The notes under the pieces were generated by a model, which was not told where the DNA came from, did no database searches, and was given only the letters and a program-made list of their open reading frames with translations. From NCBI GenBank assembly GCA_963978545.1, contig OZ021722.1:37651365-37715364 (forward strand): a stretch of 64,000 nt of DNA, in the 5' to 3' direction. This DNA comes from Linyphia triangularis (Eukaryota > Arthropoda > Arachnida > Araneae > Linyphiidae). The translations under genes were made by a program, and so were the position numbers. The first letter of the stretch is position 1. Each line of letters opens with the position of its first letter. Of this stretch, positions 39,421-50,826 are shown piece after piece.

Positions 39421-39582
39421 CTTCTCATTGTGGTTAATGCAGAAATTATAATATTTTATTCTCATATATTAATATTATGTCTTTAATATGTATTTGGTCT
39501 TAAAATAGCTTTATATATGATTGGAAAATTCTTTATGGAAGTTCTGATTATAAAAGTTTGTGTCTACAGATAATTGAATTTA

Positions 39583-39587
39583 AAAAA

Positions 39588-39654
<67 letters not shown>

Positions 39655-39655
39655 A
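39583..39655. repeat. (AAT)n microsatellite
   Basis: About 20 AAT units with a few GAT interruptions. Confidence 0.95.
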
Positions 39656-40005
39656 ATGTTTTATCCAATTAACAAAATTTCAAGTAGAAATCCTATCTTA
39701 CGGGTATTTGTCTTTTTTAAAAATCAATTTAACTTAAAACGATTTCTAATTTGCAAATAACCAAAATGAATGAAAATCGATAATGATAATAATTAAAAAC
39801 TTTATCGTATATTTTTCATTTAGAGTTAATTACGCTTTCATATATATATACCTTCTCTTAAGTATCTCTGTCATTTTGAAACGTTGATAAGCTTTTATTC
39901 AATTCAATTTATTACAAGGAAAATAATGGGATGGTAAAAAAAAAGTGTTGAAATCAAATTATCATATCGAATGAATGGCATTCTTGTATACACAATACTT
40001 CCATC
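39656..40005. other. AT-rich DNA, nothing recognised
   Basis: No supported feature. Confidence 0.45.
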
Positions 40006-40353
40006 AAGGCTGATTTACATGATATCAGTCACTGGAACGCCAGACGGTAAGTTGATTAGAATCTTACTGTTACCCCTTGATTGAAATTCCAACTTTTTAT
40101 TTACGCAGTACCAGCAGCTGGAACAAACCAGCTATTGAGGGGGCATTACTATAGCACAGGTGATTGAATTATGGAAATTGATGTGCCAGAAAATTAAAAA
40201 AAAAAGAAATTTTATTTACTGGAACAGAATTACCAGCTACAGATGAGCATGTGACAAACTGACTTTTCCAGTGACTGGTATGAAGCGTTTACACGATGCT
40301 AATCGCGAACTCACTAAACTGGCAAGCCGACTGTTAACGTGTAAATCAGCATT
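40006..40353. mobile_element. Possible MITE with GCTGATTTACA ends
   Basis: The left end has AGGCTGATTTACATGATATC followed by AGTCACTGG. The right end read in reverse has ATGCTGATTTACACGTTAAC followed by AGTCGGCTTGCC. These imperfect terminal inverted repeats are about 25 bases long. The interior is somewhat GC-richer than the flanks and non-coding. Confidence 0.5.
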
Positions 40354-41686
40354 TATTTAGGCTAAATATTTAATATTATTTTCTTTTTAATATTTTTTTT
40401 TCTTAGCATTTTAAAGTAGTTAAATTTTAAATCGTATTATGTTTGTTTTCCAATATTTTTTAGGGATTAAATTTTAAATTATTGACTCGAAACATGGCCA
40501 ATTTTTAAAACTTGAAAAAATTATCGATTATTATATGATTATAGGATCAAGTATCAATTTAATAGATGATTCCAAAAAGCTGTTTTGTCAAAATTTTATT
40601 GTAGGATTCTTAAATAATTATTCTCCTATCTGGGTTTGTTATTTGTAGACATAATTTTAGAATGTATTGCATACGTTGCACAACAGACCTATTTTCAAGT
40701 GAAGTTGGATAATTTCTTTTCTGACGATTTAAGAAAATAGAAAAAATGCTATGGAAGTACCTTACAGAAAGTTTAAAATACTCCATTTTTCTTGTATAGT
40801 CAGAAAATAAATTACCATATGTGCTAAGTTATTTGAATTAGGATTCTTTCGTCTTCAAAAAATTATGACAAATCAGAATATACTTATTGTGAGAAGTTGC
40901 ATGTGATGTTGCCATGCTTAAAATAAATACGCATTGCTCTGCTAAAAAGCATAAATGTTTATCGTCTGTTTAATTAATTTTAATTATAAGAATTGTAAAT
41001 AGATCAAGGGTGGTATGATAAATTAGAAATATTTTATTGATTGTAAACTTATTGTGTTTTTAAATATATAAGTAGGTCTAAAATGCACCAAGTGAGAGAG
41101 ATTTGGAACGGTGTGCATGTAATTATCGTATGGCTTTCTGGTTTTTGAAACACAAATGTTTTAAATTTGTCTGTTGCACATTTGTAAACATTAAGAGGAA
41201 AGAAGCGACATCAGTAGGAAAACACGCATTTGGATTTCAGGGTAACTAAATTAATTAGAAATCTTTTTGTAAAATTTTTATTCATTAATTAGTCGCTTAA
41301 TATAAATAGTTATGAGTTGCGCGATTGTTGCACCACGATTCCTTCGAACCGTGGTGAGGTGTACAAATTGGAATTGAACGATTTTGCAATGAACCTCTGA
41401 AGATTTTGAATCCATTACCACTAATTTTAAAGTTATTTAATCAAGATATTTTTAAGGCCAATTCAATTAAGTAAAATCCTTTGTTCAACCATATTCATGC
41501 CCTAGTAATCTGTCTGAGTGAAAAAATAAATAATCTGCCGACCTCTTTAATGAATACTATTCTGTATCAAGGTCATTCCATGTCGAATCAACCATTGGTC
41601 TGAGCCTTGACATTTTATAAATTAATAATTTTTGCATCAGTGGTAGTATTTCAAAAGTTGACAAAAACTGTAAAATTTCAGATTTT
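40354..41686. other. AT-rich DNA, nothing recognised
   Basis: A GGTCATTCCATGTCGAATCA word near 41572 looks like the sort of conserved motif found in repeats, but no boundaries could be defined. Confidence 0.4.
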
Positions 41687-41687
41687 T

Positions 41688-41738
41688 TGGTTGGTTGGGT
41701 TTAGAATTTATTACGCAAGGGCCAACTGCGCCAACAGA
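41688..41738 (+). repeat. SINE 3'-end fragment
   Basis: GGTTGGTTGGGTTTAGAATT followed by a CGCAAGGGCCAACTGCGCC stretch resembles the 3' part of the minus-strand SINE near 62.8 kb (GGTTGGTTGGAATTAAACGG, CGCAAGGGCAACACGAGC). No head is visible. Confidence 0.4.
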
Positions 41739-42240
41739 TTTTTTGGAGTTCTAGTCTTTGAGATATGAAAACTGAAACCACCACACCTAAAAAAAATCTC
41801 TAAAAATATATATAAGTAAAGAACTGCTATTAAAGTTGAATGCCTAAAGAATCATAACAATTTTATAAAAGCATTTTGTGGTCCAATTTAATTTAGCTTT
41901 TTGACATTGAAAGTTCACTCATTGTATTGACTTTATGAGAAACAGAGGATGAACGTTTTCTGTAGTAACAAGGTAAAGAAAAACGAGAAAATTTTACTTA
42001 ACTTAATGTAATCATTATAATCAGTAGAGATATAAAAGTCCAATAATCAACGGTAGACCGTAAAATAAGTAAGTAAAAAAAAAAAAAAAAAACACTAATT
42101 ATGCTTAACACTTTCAATTCCTGGAAGTTTTCTTGCAAGTTTAAAAACTATGAAAACTAAACATTTTAAAACTAGTTATTGTTGCGCAAATAAGTAATAA
42201 ATTTAAAATTAGTACTAGTAAAAAGGAAGTGAAATCCCAA

Positions 42241-42656
42241 CTAAAACATCTCTGTAAAAAGGCGCCAAGTTCTTCATGCAATGATTATGGCCGTGAAAAG
42301 TATTGAGATCTTAAGTAGAGCCAAGTTTAAAGTTGTTGTAAATTACGGCAATGAAAATTAGTAAAATTTTCTTCTCAAAGGCAAAATTCCCTTGCATAGG
42401 CCTAAATATCTAGCTACAAAAATGCTTATGTGACTTGGATATTACGCGTCAGTGAACTAGAATATGTAATGGCCAGGTGTCACAAATATTTTTGCAGCTA
42501 GATATTTAGGCCTATGTAGGGGAATTTTGACTTCGAGAAGAAAATTTTACTAATTTTCACTGCCTGTAATTTACAGCAACTTTAAAGTTGGCTCTACTTT
42601 AGATCTCAATACTTTTCAAGGCCAAAATCATTGCCTTTTTACAAAGATGTTTTTGT
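42241..42656. repeat. Long foldback element, arms about 180 bases
   Basis: The left arm (42241-42434) and right arm (42478-42656) are reverse complements at about 90%. Examples are CATAGGCCTAAATATCTAGC on the left against GCTAGATATTTAGGCCTATG on the right, and AGTATTGAGATCT against AGATCTCAATACT. The left arm has a roughly 13-base insertion near 42266. The spacer is only about 43 bases. Any transcript through it would form a long hairpin. Confidence 0.85.
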
Positions 42657-43444
42657 AGAGATTATACCTTCTTAGATCTCCAGTATAGCCTTTCTATAAA
42701 AACCCTAACTATTATTTATCATTATCATCACTGAATTCTTTCCAAGTAATATTACCGTCTTTAATATCTATTTTGTATTGAATGCTTTCTCCATTTTTGC
42801 AATGAATACATTTTACTTGAAAATAAACTGAGTTGATATTTTTATCGCATAAGGTTTAATTTCAAAAAGAGTTTGAATTATAATGAATTTACAAACTGTA
42901 GAGTTCAAGAAAGAAAATTTCACATACTTGCATTGGTCACATCATTCACTAAGCACCGCTAAGGGTACCTTCTCTGTATGAAAATAACAAACCTATCTAC
43001 CAAAATGCTCCAAAATTCTGCCCATTTTGAGCAACAAATAGTATAAATTATGTATAGTTTGTCTAACAAAATACACAACAATTATAACTGTGAAAATGTC
43101 ACTGTTTTCCACTCGCAAAAATAGTATGTCCCGTTCCTAGGCTTCTGAAAGCCCCGTGCGTCGGTTCACGATTTTGTTAAATACACAAAAATAGTCTTTC
43201 TTCAAAAAGTTTGGTACATGGATCATTCTTCTGAAACAAAACAGCTTTTCAATATTAACACATTTCTTAAAAGAGGATGCCGTAATTATACGTTATATAT
43301 CTTTTGTTATTAGTTAGGCTTTATGCAACAAGAAAAAAATATCAGTAGCACAAAAGTTTCTTAATTGTGAGTAGAAAAAAAATATTTAAAAAAATCCCTT
43401 TACTAAGACAATTGTGCTAATAATATGACAATTTTTTAAATGAA

Positions 43445-43483
<39 letters not shown>

Positions 43484-44484
43484 CTAATTAAAATAACAAA
43501 AAAAAAATTCAAATTTAATTACAACAGTAGTGGGGTACTGTTAAACTTATATCAAGTTTAATTATATTTTGAATAAATAACAAGCATCATTATCCTGTTT
43601 TGCTGTTATTGTGTTTTTATATGCCAGGTCAATGACGAGATTGATGTAATTAAAAGCTGACACATTCTATTTAAAAATTTTAAAGTTAAGGTATACATTT
43701 TATAAAAGGTGACTTTATTATGTATTCTATATAGCAATATAATTTTTTTCTACGGATTTAGTATTTTTTGTAGATGCCAGGAAAATGATACGAATTAAAC
43801 ATAACTCTGATGGAATTGAACTTCAAAATTCCGTGAAAAAAATTGTGCAAACTCAGAACAATTGTTCGCACAGTTTACTAAAGAAATATAAGTTCTGGAA
43901 TTGGCTTAAAAAATAGAATGCATTTGCCTTCTGTAGTTAAAATATTGAGTGCAACGCAATATGCCAGGACAATGGTGCTTTGTTCAGTGACATACATTTT
44001 AGTAATTTTTAAAAAAACAAAATATAATGAAATTATTTAAAATTATTTTCCATTGTATAAAACACTTTATTATAAATGCATTTAATTCTTGTTGGAAATT
44101 TAGTTTTATTATTAATTTATTTAACATTTATACAGCATAATAGGCTCTAGTGATTTGCCTGGATAATGACTTTTGGACGTTTGATATAATTTTTTATATA
44201 AGAAAAATTCAATATGTTATTGATGGAAAAGTTAGTCTGGAACATGGCAAAGTTATTAAAAGGCAGTTCATTATTTTCGTACTTGTTTTTAAAGTGGTAT
44301 AATGCTGTGACATGCATTTTTCCTGTTTCGGGAGAATGACCCAGATGTAGTGTTATTAATATCCACCCAAATGTACCTATGTATTTCATAATTTTAAGTG
44401 CTTGTAAATTCAGAGAAAATTTAAACTTTGTGGAAAGAAAATTCTTTTTGAAAGTTTTCCGAATAGAAAAATGTATTAAAGACA
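42657..44484. other. AT-rich DNA, nothing recognised
   Basis: Contains a 38-base poly-A tract at about 43445-43481. A loosely repeated word, ATGCCAGGNNAATG, occurs at about 43621, 43775 and 43962 with no other shared structure. The 112-codon minus frame at 44147-44485 has no family motif. Confidence 0.4.
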
Positions 44485-44735
44485 TTCGTTTTTCGACTTT
44501 TTATACCTTTACCGCATTTTTACGGAAATTTCGGAGGTGGGAATGTTTAAAGTACTTTAAAAGAATTTACCACTGCGATTTTGATCAAAATCGTTTGAGC
44601 TGTTTTTTAGCAATTGCTATTTTAGCAATTAGCTATTTTGATGATAACCTTAATGACAGGTCCCATGGCCATCACTAACCCTTATATAAAAATTAAACAT
44701 CATAGGTCAATCGGTTCGGGAGTTATGCTGACCAT
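44485..44735 (-). repeat. Dispersed repeat family A, minus-strand copy
   Basis: Read on the minus strand it contains GGTCAGCATAACTCCCGAAC, GTTAGTGATGGCCATGGGAC, AAAACAGCTCAAACGATTTT and AAAAAGTCGAAAAACGAA. These parallel 22110-22345 and the 60445-60723 copy. Confidence 0.6.
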
Positions 44736-45557
44736 GAACTGATAATGTTTGATGCTGATAATGTTTTATTCTCTTCCTTTTGTTAGTAATCATTGTTTTC
44801 GTCTATCAATATCTTGATGCAGGCCCACAAGAAATATTTGAAATTTTCTTCTGCATTAATGTTCACGTTATTTTTTAAACGTAAAAAATTATTTAATTAT
44901 AAAATATCAGTTCGAAATCTGCATTTAAATTACTTTGTAAGTAAATATCGGAGTACGTTATAAGTGTTTTTTCTATTCTTTTGAATTGAATTTGGCAAAA
45001 AATTAACTGAATCAAAATTAAATATATTTGTACATATGAATGAATAAATTTTATTCAATCAAAGTTTCAGAAAAAAATCCATTACAAATTAAGTGTCAAC
45101 AACAAAATTAGATTTTTTCTGTAAGATCAGCTACAATTAATTAAAGATTAAACTATTAATGATAAAAATGGGTTTTTAATGGAAATTTTTTATCGTCTGA
45201 AACAAATTATCATACAAATTAAAGGCACGGATAACATAAAAATGGTAGCAATATAAAAAATGAAGTTTTCCTCTTATTTAAAAAGAATATCATCATTTTT
45301 ATTTCCATTAATCGATCAACCCATTATACTTCACTCAAAGGCTTTAAATGGATAAGTATCATTTAGTTAAGTAAATTAAAACAAAGACTTTTAATATAAT
45401 ACTATTTAAACACTTATTACAAATAAATGCGACGGGAAATTTAACTACCACTTAATGGAACTCATCATTTGATGAATTAGATTAATAAAATGTCTTTGAA
45501 ATTCAAGGATTATTATAGTTTAGTAAAAAAATGTTTGCTTTTATTAACTATATATAA
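44736..45557. other. AT-rich DNA, nothing recognised
   Basis: No supported feature. Confidence 0.45.
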
Positions 45558-45558
45558 A

Positions 45559-46018
45559 CTAGCTCAATACCCGTGTTTTTACAATGTACAGTTTAGCAAT
45601 TAAAAGACATTCATGCATTCTACATTTCGGAAGTTTGAACCTGTTTCGGCTCTTTAAAGTTGGGTAATCAGTATCAAAATAGTTTGGTTTATCTATGCTA
45701 TCCATTGATACCAAATTTCTTTGTGACTATATTGGAAGTGAGACATAGGCATATTCCTCGTTGGGAACGTTTCGACCCCTTTTTGATCCTTTAAAATTGG
45801 TTAATCGACTTGGGACTAGTTGACTTTTCTATGATTACCTTTGTTGACATTTGTACTAAATATCAGAGTTGGTACTACATTAGAAGGGGAAGATTTGAAT
45901 AGCCAATTTTTTCTATGTTTGCCTTTGTCGGCATTTGTACCAATTTTCAGAGTTGTGACTATATGGGAAGTGGGAGAATGAGTGAATGAGAGAGAGCTTT
46001 GCCTTTTATGTGTAGCGA
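45559..46018 (-). mobile_element. Short Helitron-like element, 460 bp
   Basis: On the minus strand it begins TCGCTACACATAAAAGGCAA (from 46018, preceded by A) and ends with GGGTATTGAGCTAG (to 45559), followed by T. The interior has two diverged repeats of a CATTTGTACCAATTTTCAGA-like unit (45848 and 45934 regions). The ends fit the Helitron pattern, but the terminal hairpin is weak. Confidence 0.45.
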
Positions 46019-46282
46019 TGCACTTAGTGTTACGTGTAAAATATTCAACTTTTATTCTTCTGGGGCTCATAAAATAAAATAATTTTACAGATTTTTCAAA
46101 AGAAAAAAGAAATCTATGATCATTAAAAAGAAATAGATAGAAGAAACCACAAAACCATGTGATTCCACAGTATCTCATAATTTTATGAGAATTTTTAGAG
46201 TAGAAATGATCTTTTCCTTCAGTGATAAACGAATATATGTAAAATTGAATAATAATGACGTCTTTTTAGCTTCTACAATATA

Positions 46283-46430
46283 TTAATGTAGAGAGAAATT
46301 TATACAAAAGCTCTCTCTGTCCAAAGTTAACATTTCCAGACAAAACTATAAATACTATATACGCATGAGATTTGTCAAATGAAAGATTTTACCGAGAAGA
46401 ATTTCATGCCAAAATTCACCCAAGTTATAA
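46283..46430 (+). repeat. Dispersed repeat family B, copy 2
   Basis: Aligns with 6796-6960: TTAATGTAGAGAGAAA, CAGACAAAACTATAAATACT, then a TTTGTCAAATGAAAGATTTT stretch. Confidence 0.5.
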
Positions 46431-48007
46431 CCCTAAGTACCGGAAATGCAGATCGAAAGTTCCGAAAATATTGACTGGAAGTCGAATTGAAATTTGTTAA
46501 GTCTAATCTATAAATGATACAGACATGTTCAATGTATCAATTCCAAACTCTCGATAAAATTAATAGAAATATATAGAATTCAAAGGAACGAGTTCCAGTT
46601 GTTGAAGAGACACGAGAGAAGGCATATCACCAAAAATCTTTACAAACAATTATTTAATTTTCTCGTGAGAATTATTTAATTTTCATACTCTTTGCTTTAA
46701 ATTTCAAATAGAAGAGTGCATCCATAGTAACTCGATGCAAATAGACAGATCGAATTTGAAGTTGAATATTTTGTGTTAAGTATTCTCGTTTAATTTGCCA
46801 CCAAATTGAAAATGATCACGATATTTTTATATCCCACCTCCTCAAAATTGACACTGGGACTAGAATGCTACAATTATGTTCAAGTTTAGGAGTTTATAGC
46901 GCACAACAAAACCTGCTGTACAACAATGACTCAATCCTTGAAAATATGTATTGTACATCCTTCAAAAGTATGTATTTTATATAATTAAATAATGATACTT
47001 TATTAAAAAATTATAAATTATTTTAAGAAATTTAAGTATGAAGAGAGAAAACAAATTTCATCTTTTTTTTTTAATTTAAAATAAAATATAAGAAGTTTTT
47101 CGTATGCATGATATATCTGTACTGTAAATCCAAAATATGATAACAGTCTTGTAAGAAATATAACATATTAAATAAAAAGTACGTAAACGATTGATAGTAC
47201 CAAAATAAATCGAGAATGGCTAGTAAATACCTATTTAGGTAATTTAATACCGATTTAGAAATGTATATTAAAAATTCAAATTATAGACTTAAAATCGCAA
47301 AACATGCTCAAGTTAAAGGGGATAGTTTGCCCCCCCCCCCCCTCGCCAATGGTTCTTGAAGCATTAATTATATAAACATATAAATTAGATTATATAAAAT
47401 ATATAAGGCACTACATTTAAAGAGTCCAGTACCAAAATTTCGTCAAAAGTCTTTTTTTCTTCTTTTTTTTTTCTTTCTTCTTCTTTTTCTTTTAATAGTT
47501 AAAAAATTTCTGAAGAGAATGATGTTTTTATCTTATTCCTCCGGTGAGTAGAACGCCACGAAATTACCTGTTATTTACACATCACTAATGGGCGTAACGC
47601 ATTGAAGCGTCTGCTTAAAGTGCATTTTTTCGGCACTAGTGTTTTTTACAAATGTTGCAAATTCAAATCGATATATCTCCAGAACCGTTTACATTGGCTT
47701 TTCGAATTTTTGGACAATTTTATTTATATAGTTTTAAACATTTTGTCTTCATAGAATTTTATTTTTTATATTCTGTTTTAAAATATTACATTTAGCGTAA
47801 ACGATGGCAAAAAAAATTGAAAATTTCAATATTTTAACTTTGAGAATTTAAATTTTTTTTTTTTAAATTACCCGTCAAAATTCTGTGAAAACAAAATTTT
47901 CTTTATGTAATTATGTATTACAGAAAGCTTTCAATTTGAAAAAATATTTTTCTTTCTTGACTTTTATCAAAATACGCTAACATCAATTATTATAAATTTT
48001 CTTGGTT

Positions 48008-48042
<35 letters not shown>

Positions 48043-48360
48043 TAATCAAAATATTTAAAAAACATTATTACAAAAACATATTAATAGTATCTCACACATA
48101 GGATAAATTTTTGACTTAAAGTATTTATAAATAAAGTTTGTTATTATTATTATTATTCTTTTTGGTACAGGATGTACCCCTTAAGAAACAAAGTTTGCAT
48201 CCAGCATTATTTGGCCTTTTCACAAAGGTCTATACATTTGCCAAAGCGACTTCATTTATGAGATCTTTAAATTGTGTTATTCTCCAAAGGAATTTTTCAT
48301 CTAAAGTACTATTCACAATAATGAAACCTCACCTTATGTGTAGGCTCTTAACCACATCAG
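46431..48360. other. AT-rich DNA, simple repeats only
   Basis: Poly-C (47330-47343), a long pyrimidine tract (47451-47490) and poly-A (48017-48042). No gene recognised. On the gene model below this is NPF intron. Confidence 0.45.
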
Positions 48361-48364
48361 TGTA

Positions 48365-48450
48365 CACGCTTACCTGTTGTTCGTATTTTTGTACGTGCTT
48401 ACCTGTTGCTCGTATTTTTAAACACGCTTACCTGTTGCTTGTAGAAACCT
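48365..48450 (+). repeat. 29-bp tandem repeat, three units
   Basis: The word GCTTACCTGTTG recurs at 48368, 48397 and 48426, exactly 29 bases apart, each followed by a TCGTATTTTT-like end in the first two units. Confidence 0.8.
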
Positions 48451-48949
48451 TTCATACTTTGCAAGAAGTAAATTATTATTAATAATTTTCAGGAGAAAAA
48501 ATTAATCATAAAGAAATGCTGGGCTTTCATATTCTCTTATATCATCCATATTACTATGGAGATTTTTTCAATTTAAGTCTGCCAAATGCAATGCTCCCTA
48601 CTCTCCTCTATAGTTAATCATAACCAATTATTAAAAGAATCCGCATCGTAATAAAGTACAAAAAAATACTACGTTTATTAATCCTAAAAATCTTCGCCGG
48701 CAAATAATAACGAAATCTTATTAACAAATATAAACCGAATGTTATTAATAACGGATGATAATGTTCTATTTCAATTTGATATAAAAGTGTACCAAATAAA
48801 AATTCAACAATCATAAAAAATGTAAATACAATAAGTATTAAAAAACATCTATTAAATAATAATAAAAAAAAAAAAATACTGTATTAAACACTTTTTGGTA
48901 TTTTAAAGCATGTAAAATTTGCAAATACAAAAAATTTAATATATTTTGC

Positions 48950-48960
48950 TTTCCTACCTC
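48950..48960 (-). other. NPF: NPF intron donor (phase 2)
   Basis: The minus strand reads CCGAG|GTAGGAAAG, a good match to the donor consensus, placed after the second base of the Arg codon. This position is shared by NPY, NPF and related precursors, which supports both the gene call and the exon end. Confidence 0.88.
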
Positions 48961-49130
48961 GGTCTTGCTATCTGAGAATAATATTTATCTAGTTTTTCCA
49001 AGTAACGTATAGCTTCAGCCACGTCGAGTCCATCTTCCAAGCTCGGGTTAGCATTTGCTTCGTCTGGAAATGCAATCACGATCAGAGCCGCTACCATCGC
49101 CAACAGCAGAATACTAAATTTGCCTATCAT
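48958..49130 (-). CDS. NPF: Neuropeptide F precursor, first coding exon
   Basis: Encodes the start of a secreted neuropeptide of the NPY/NPF family, the arthropod peptide that acts through an NPY-type G-protein-coupled receptor and is linked to feeding and foraging. The ATG at 49130 (A at -3) begins MIGKFSILLLAMVAALIVIA, a textbook signal peptide with likely cleavage after DEANA (residue 27). The frame is open 43 codons further upstream, but that extension would bury the signal peptide, so I chose this start. The mature part starts NPSLEDGLDV and contains AIRYLEKLDKYYSQIARPR, the diagnostic NPF C-terminal helix and tail lacking only the final Phe. The exon ends within the Arg codon at AG|GTAGGA (last exon base 48958), the conserved phase-2 intron of this family. 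An unspliced transcript would stop immediately (TAG). The predicted mature peptide is 32 residues once Phe is added. The exon encoding Phe-Gly-basic and the C-peptide was not found in the window. Confidence 0.93.
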
Positions 49131-49440
49131 TATCAATATATGCTTGTACCACGACTTATAGTCAAGAACAACAACTGTGAAGTGAAGCGAAACTCGAAGT
49201 GACACTGACGACAAGGTGGAGTCAAATACGGGATGTGAGGTATTCGGGAGGGCGATCAAGATATTTATGGGATGCGAGTCTATAAACTAAAAGAAATGTA
49301 TATCAAAGTGTGAGGACCAATGGAATGCTAGCTTTACAGGCCCACGTAGCGAAAGGCGGAGTGTGATTGGTCGAAAGTAAGAGGGAATTTCCGAGATCAA
49401 TAGGAATGCATACGCGGGGGAGATTGTCCGGAAAATGTTG
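49131..49440 (-). promoter_or_regulatory. NPF: NPF 5' UTR and putative proximal promoter
   Basis: This region is GC-richer than its surroundings. Read on the minus strand it has a TATA-like CCATAAATAT (49261-49270), about 130 bases before the start codon, and a CCAAT box (49366-49370). An arthropod-type initiator word TCAGT (49204-49208) lies further downstream than the ideal 30 bases from the TATA-like word. A perfect kappaB-type palindrome GGGAATTTCC lies at 49383-49392. These motifs are short and can arise by chance; the start site is inferred and not observed. Confidence 0.35.
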
Positions 49441-49995
49441 CTAATCTTAGTGAAGGTTGTTTACGAAATAGCTATAAACAGGTAAATAGGATTTTGTTTG
49501 ATGGAAGGGTGGGGAACTGGAGTCGTACTAATTGTGATAGGAATATTCTTAACTTATTGAATTTAAATTTATTCTAAGGGTGTTTGAAGCCTTTTAAAAA
49601 TATAGCTGAACGAATGGAAGACATTTTTTTAATGTAAAATAAACGTGACTTGCCATTAATTGTATTCAATAAAAATTAAATACTTTGAAAAACATATTAA
49701 AGATTAATTTTTCACCACACAATTGAAATACAATTTCTTACCAAGAAATTAAAAAAAAAAAATGCAAATAAATGACCTGGAGAATTCTGAAATTAAGGGG
49801 AAATTTCGGTCCCTGTACTTTAACTGGCTTAATATTTATTCCTTTATATGAGGAAATTGGTATTAAGTAGAACAAAGTTTACATTTAATGTTTACAGTCT
49901 TTATTTCACATATTTATTTATTTATTATTTTTTTTTAATTTAAAGTATGGGAAATGTAACCTCCATGGAATGTCCCCACTCATTATTATTATTAT

Positions 49996-50036
<41 letters not shown>

Positions 50037-50556
50037 GTTAAATCTGATTAATAATATATTTGTGGAAAAATCTGGGTTAAACATTTATTTATTAAATAAA
50101 TAATTAACTAATCACAAAGAAATATAAGTTTTAATTTATTTTACCACTTTATTTTAAGCACATAAGTTATCCCTGGGGTGCTCCATGGTATATTTTTAAC
50201 TTGATAAAAAATTCTACTAGATAGCAGTACAGTATTCGTGAAGTGATGCTCAGTCAACCATTTTGTCTGGTGATCTTGTTTAATGTGCATAGTTTTATAT
50301 TGTTTGTGAAAAAGCTGTCTGATCCTCAAAAATCAGATGAGTTCTTTTGTTCTTGTAACCTTCATGTTCAGTAATGTTATTCCTTTTAGCGTTAGCATAC
50401 TTTTGTCGTTAATTTTTAGCAAATAGCCAATTTTTTCTCTAAAAGTAAAGCCAGTGTATCCTCAGTTTTTTAGGTTAGATTTAAAGCATGACAATCTACT
50501 TATTGATAACCTCCGACCATGAGCTGTGTTATCACGGAGGTTATGAGAAAAATTAG

Positions 50557-50590
<34 letters not shown>

Positions 50591-50791
50591 AAGATATTTT
50601 TCCTTTGCCTTTTTTTAAAGTGGTAAATGTATTAGTTTTGGTAATATAATATAATTGTAAGAGTAAAATTTCCATTTTGTTATCTTTTTATTTTTACGTT
50701 TTTTTACTCCCTATATTCCCTTTAATTTCAGAATCGCCCATATCGAAGTTAAATCGAAAAAAGATGTACACTTTTAAATGTACTTATTTAT

Positions 50792-50826
<35 letters not shown>

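Noticed and set aside
39043..39465. 140-residue open frame of repeated Leu-Val-Gly-Trp, and its shadows in other frames
   Set aside because: It is translation of the AACC microsatellite and the SINE head, with no independent coding evidence.
43621..44160. Repeated ATGCCAGGNNAATG words
   Set aside because: Spacing is irregular and flanks are unrelated; likely coincidence or very old decay.
45816..46178. 120-codon minus open frame
   Set aside because: It overlaps the short Helitron-like element and has no recognisable domain; composition is consistent with chance.
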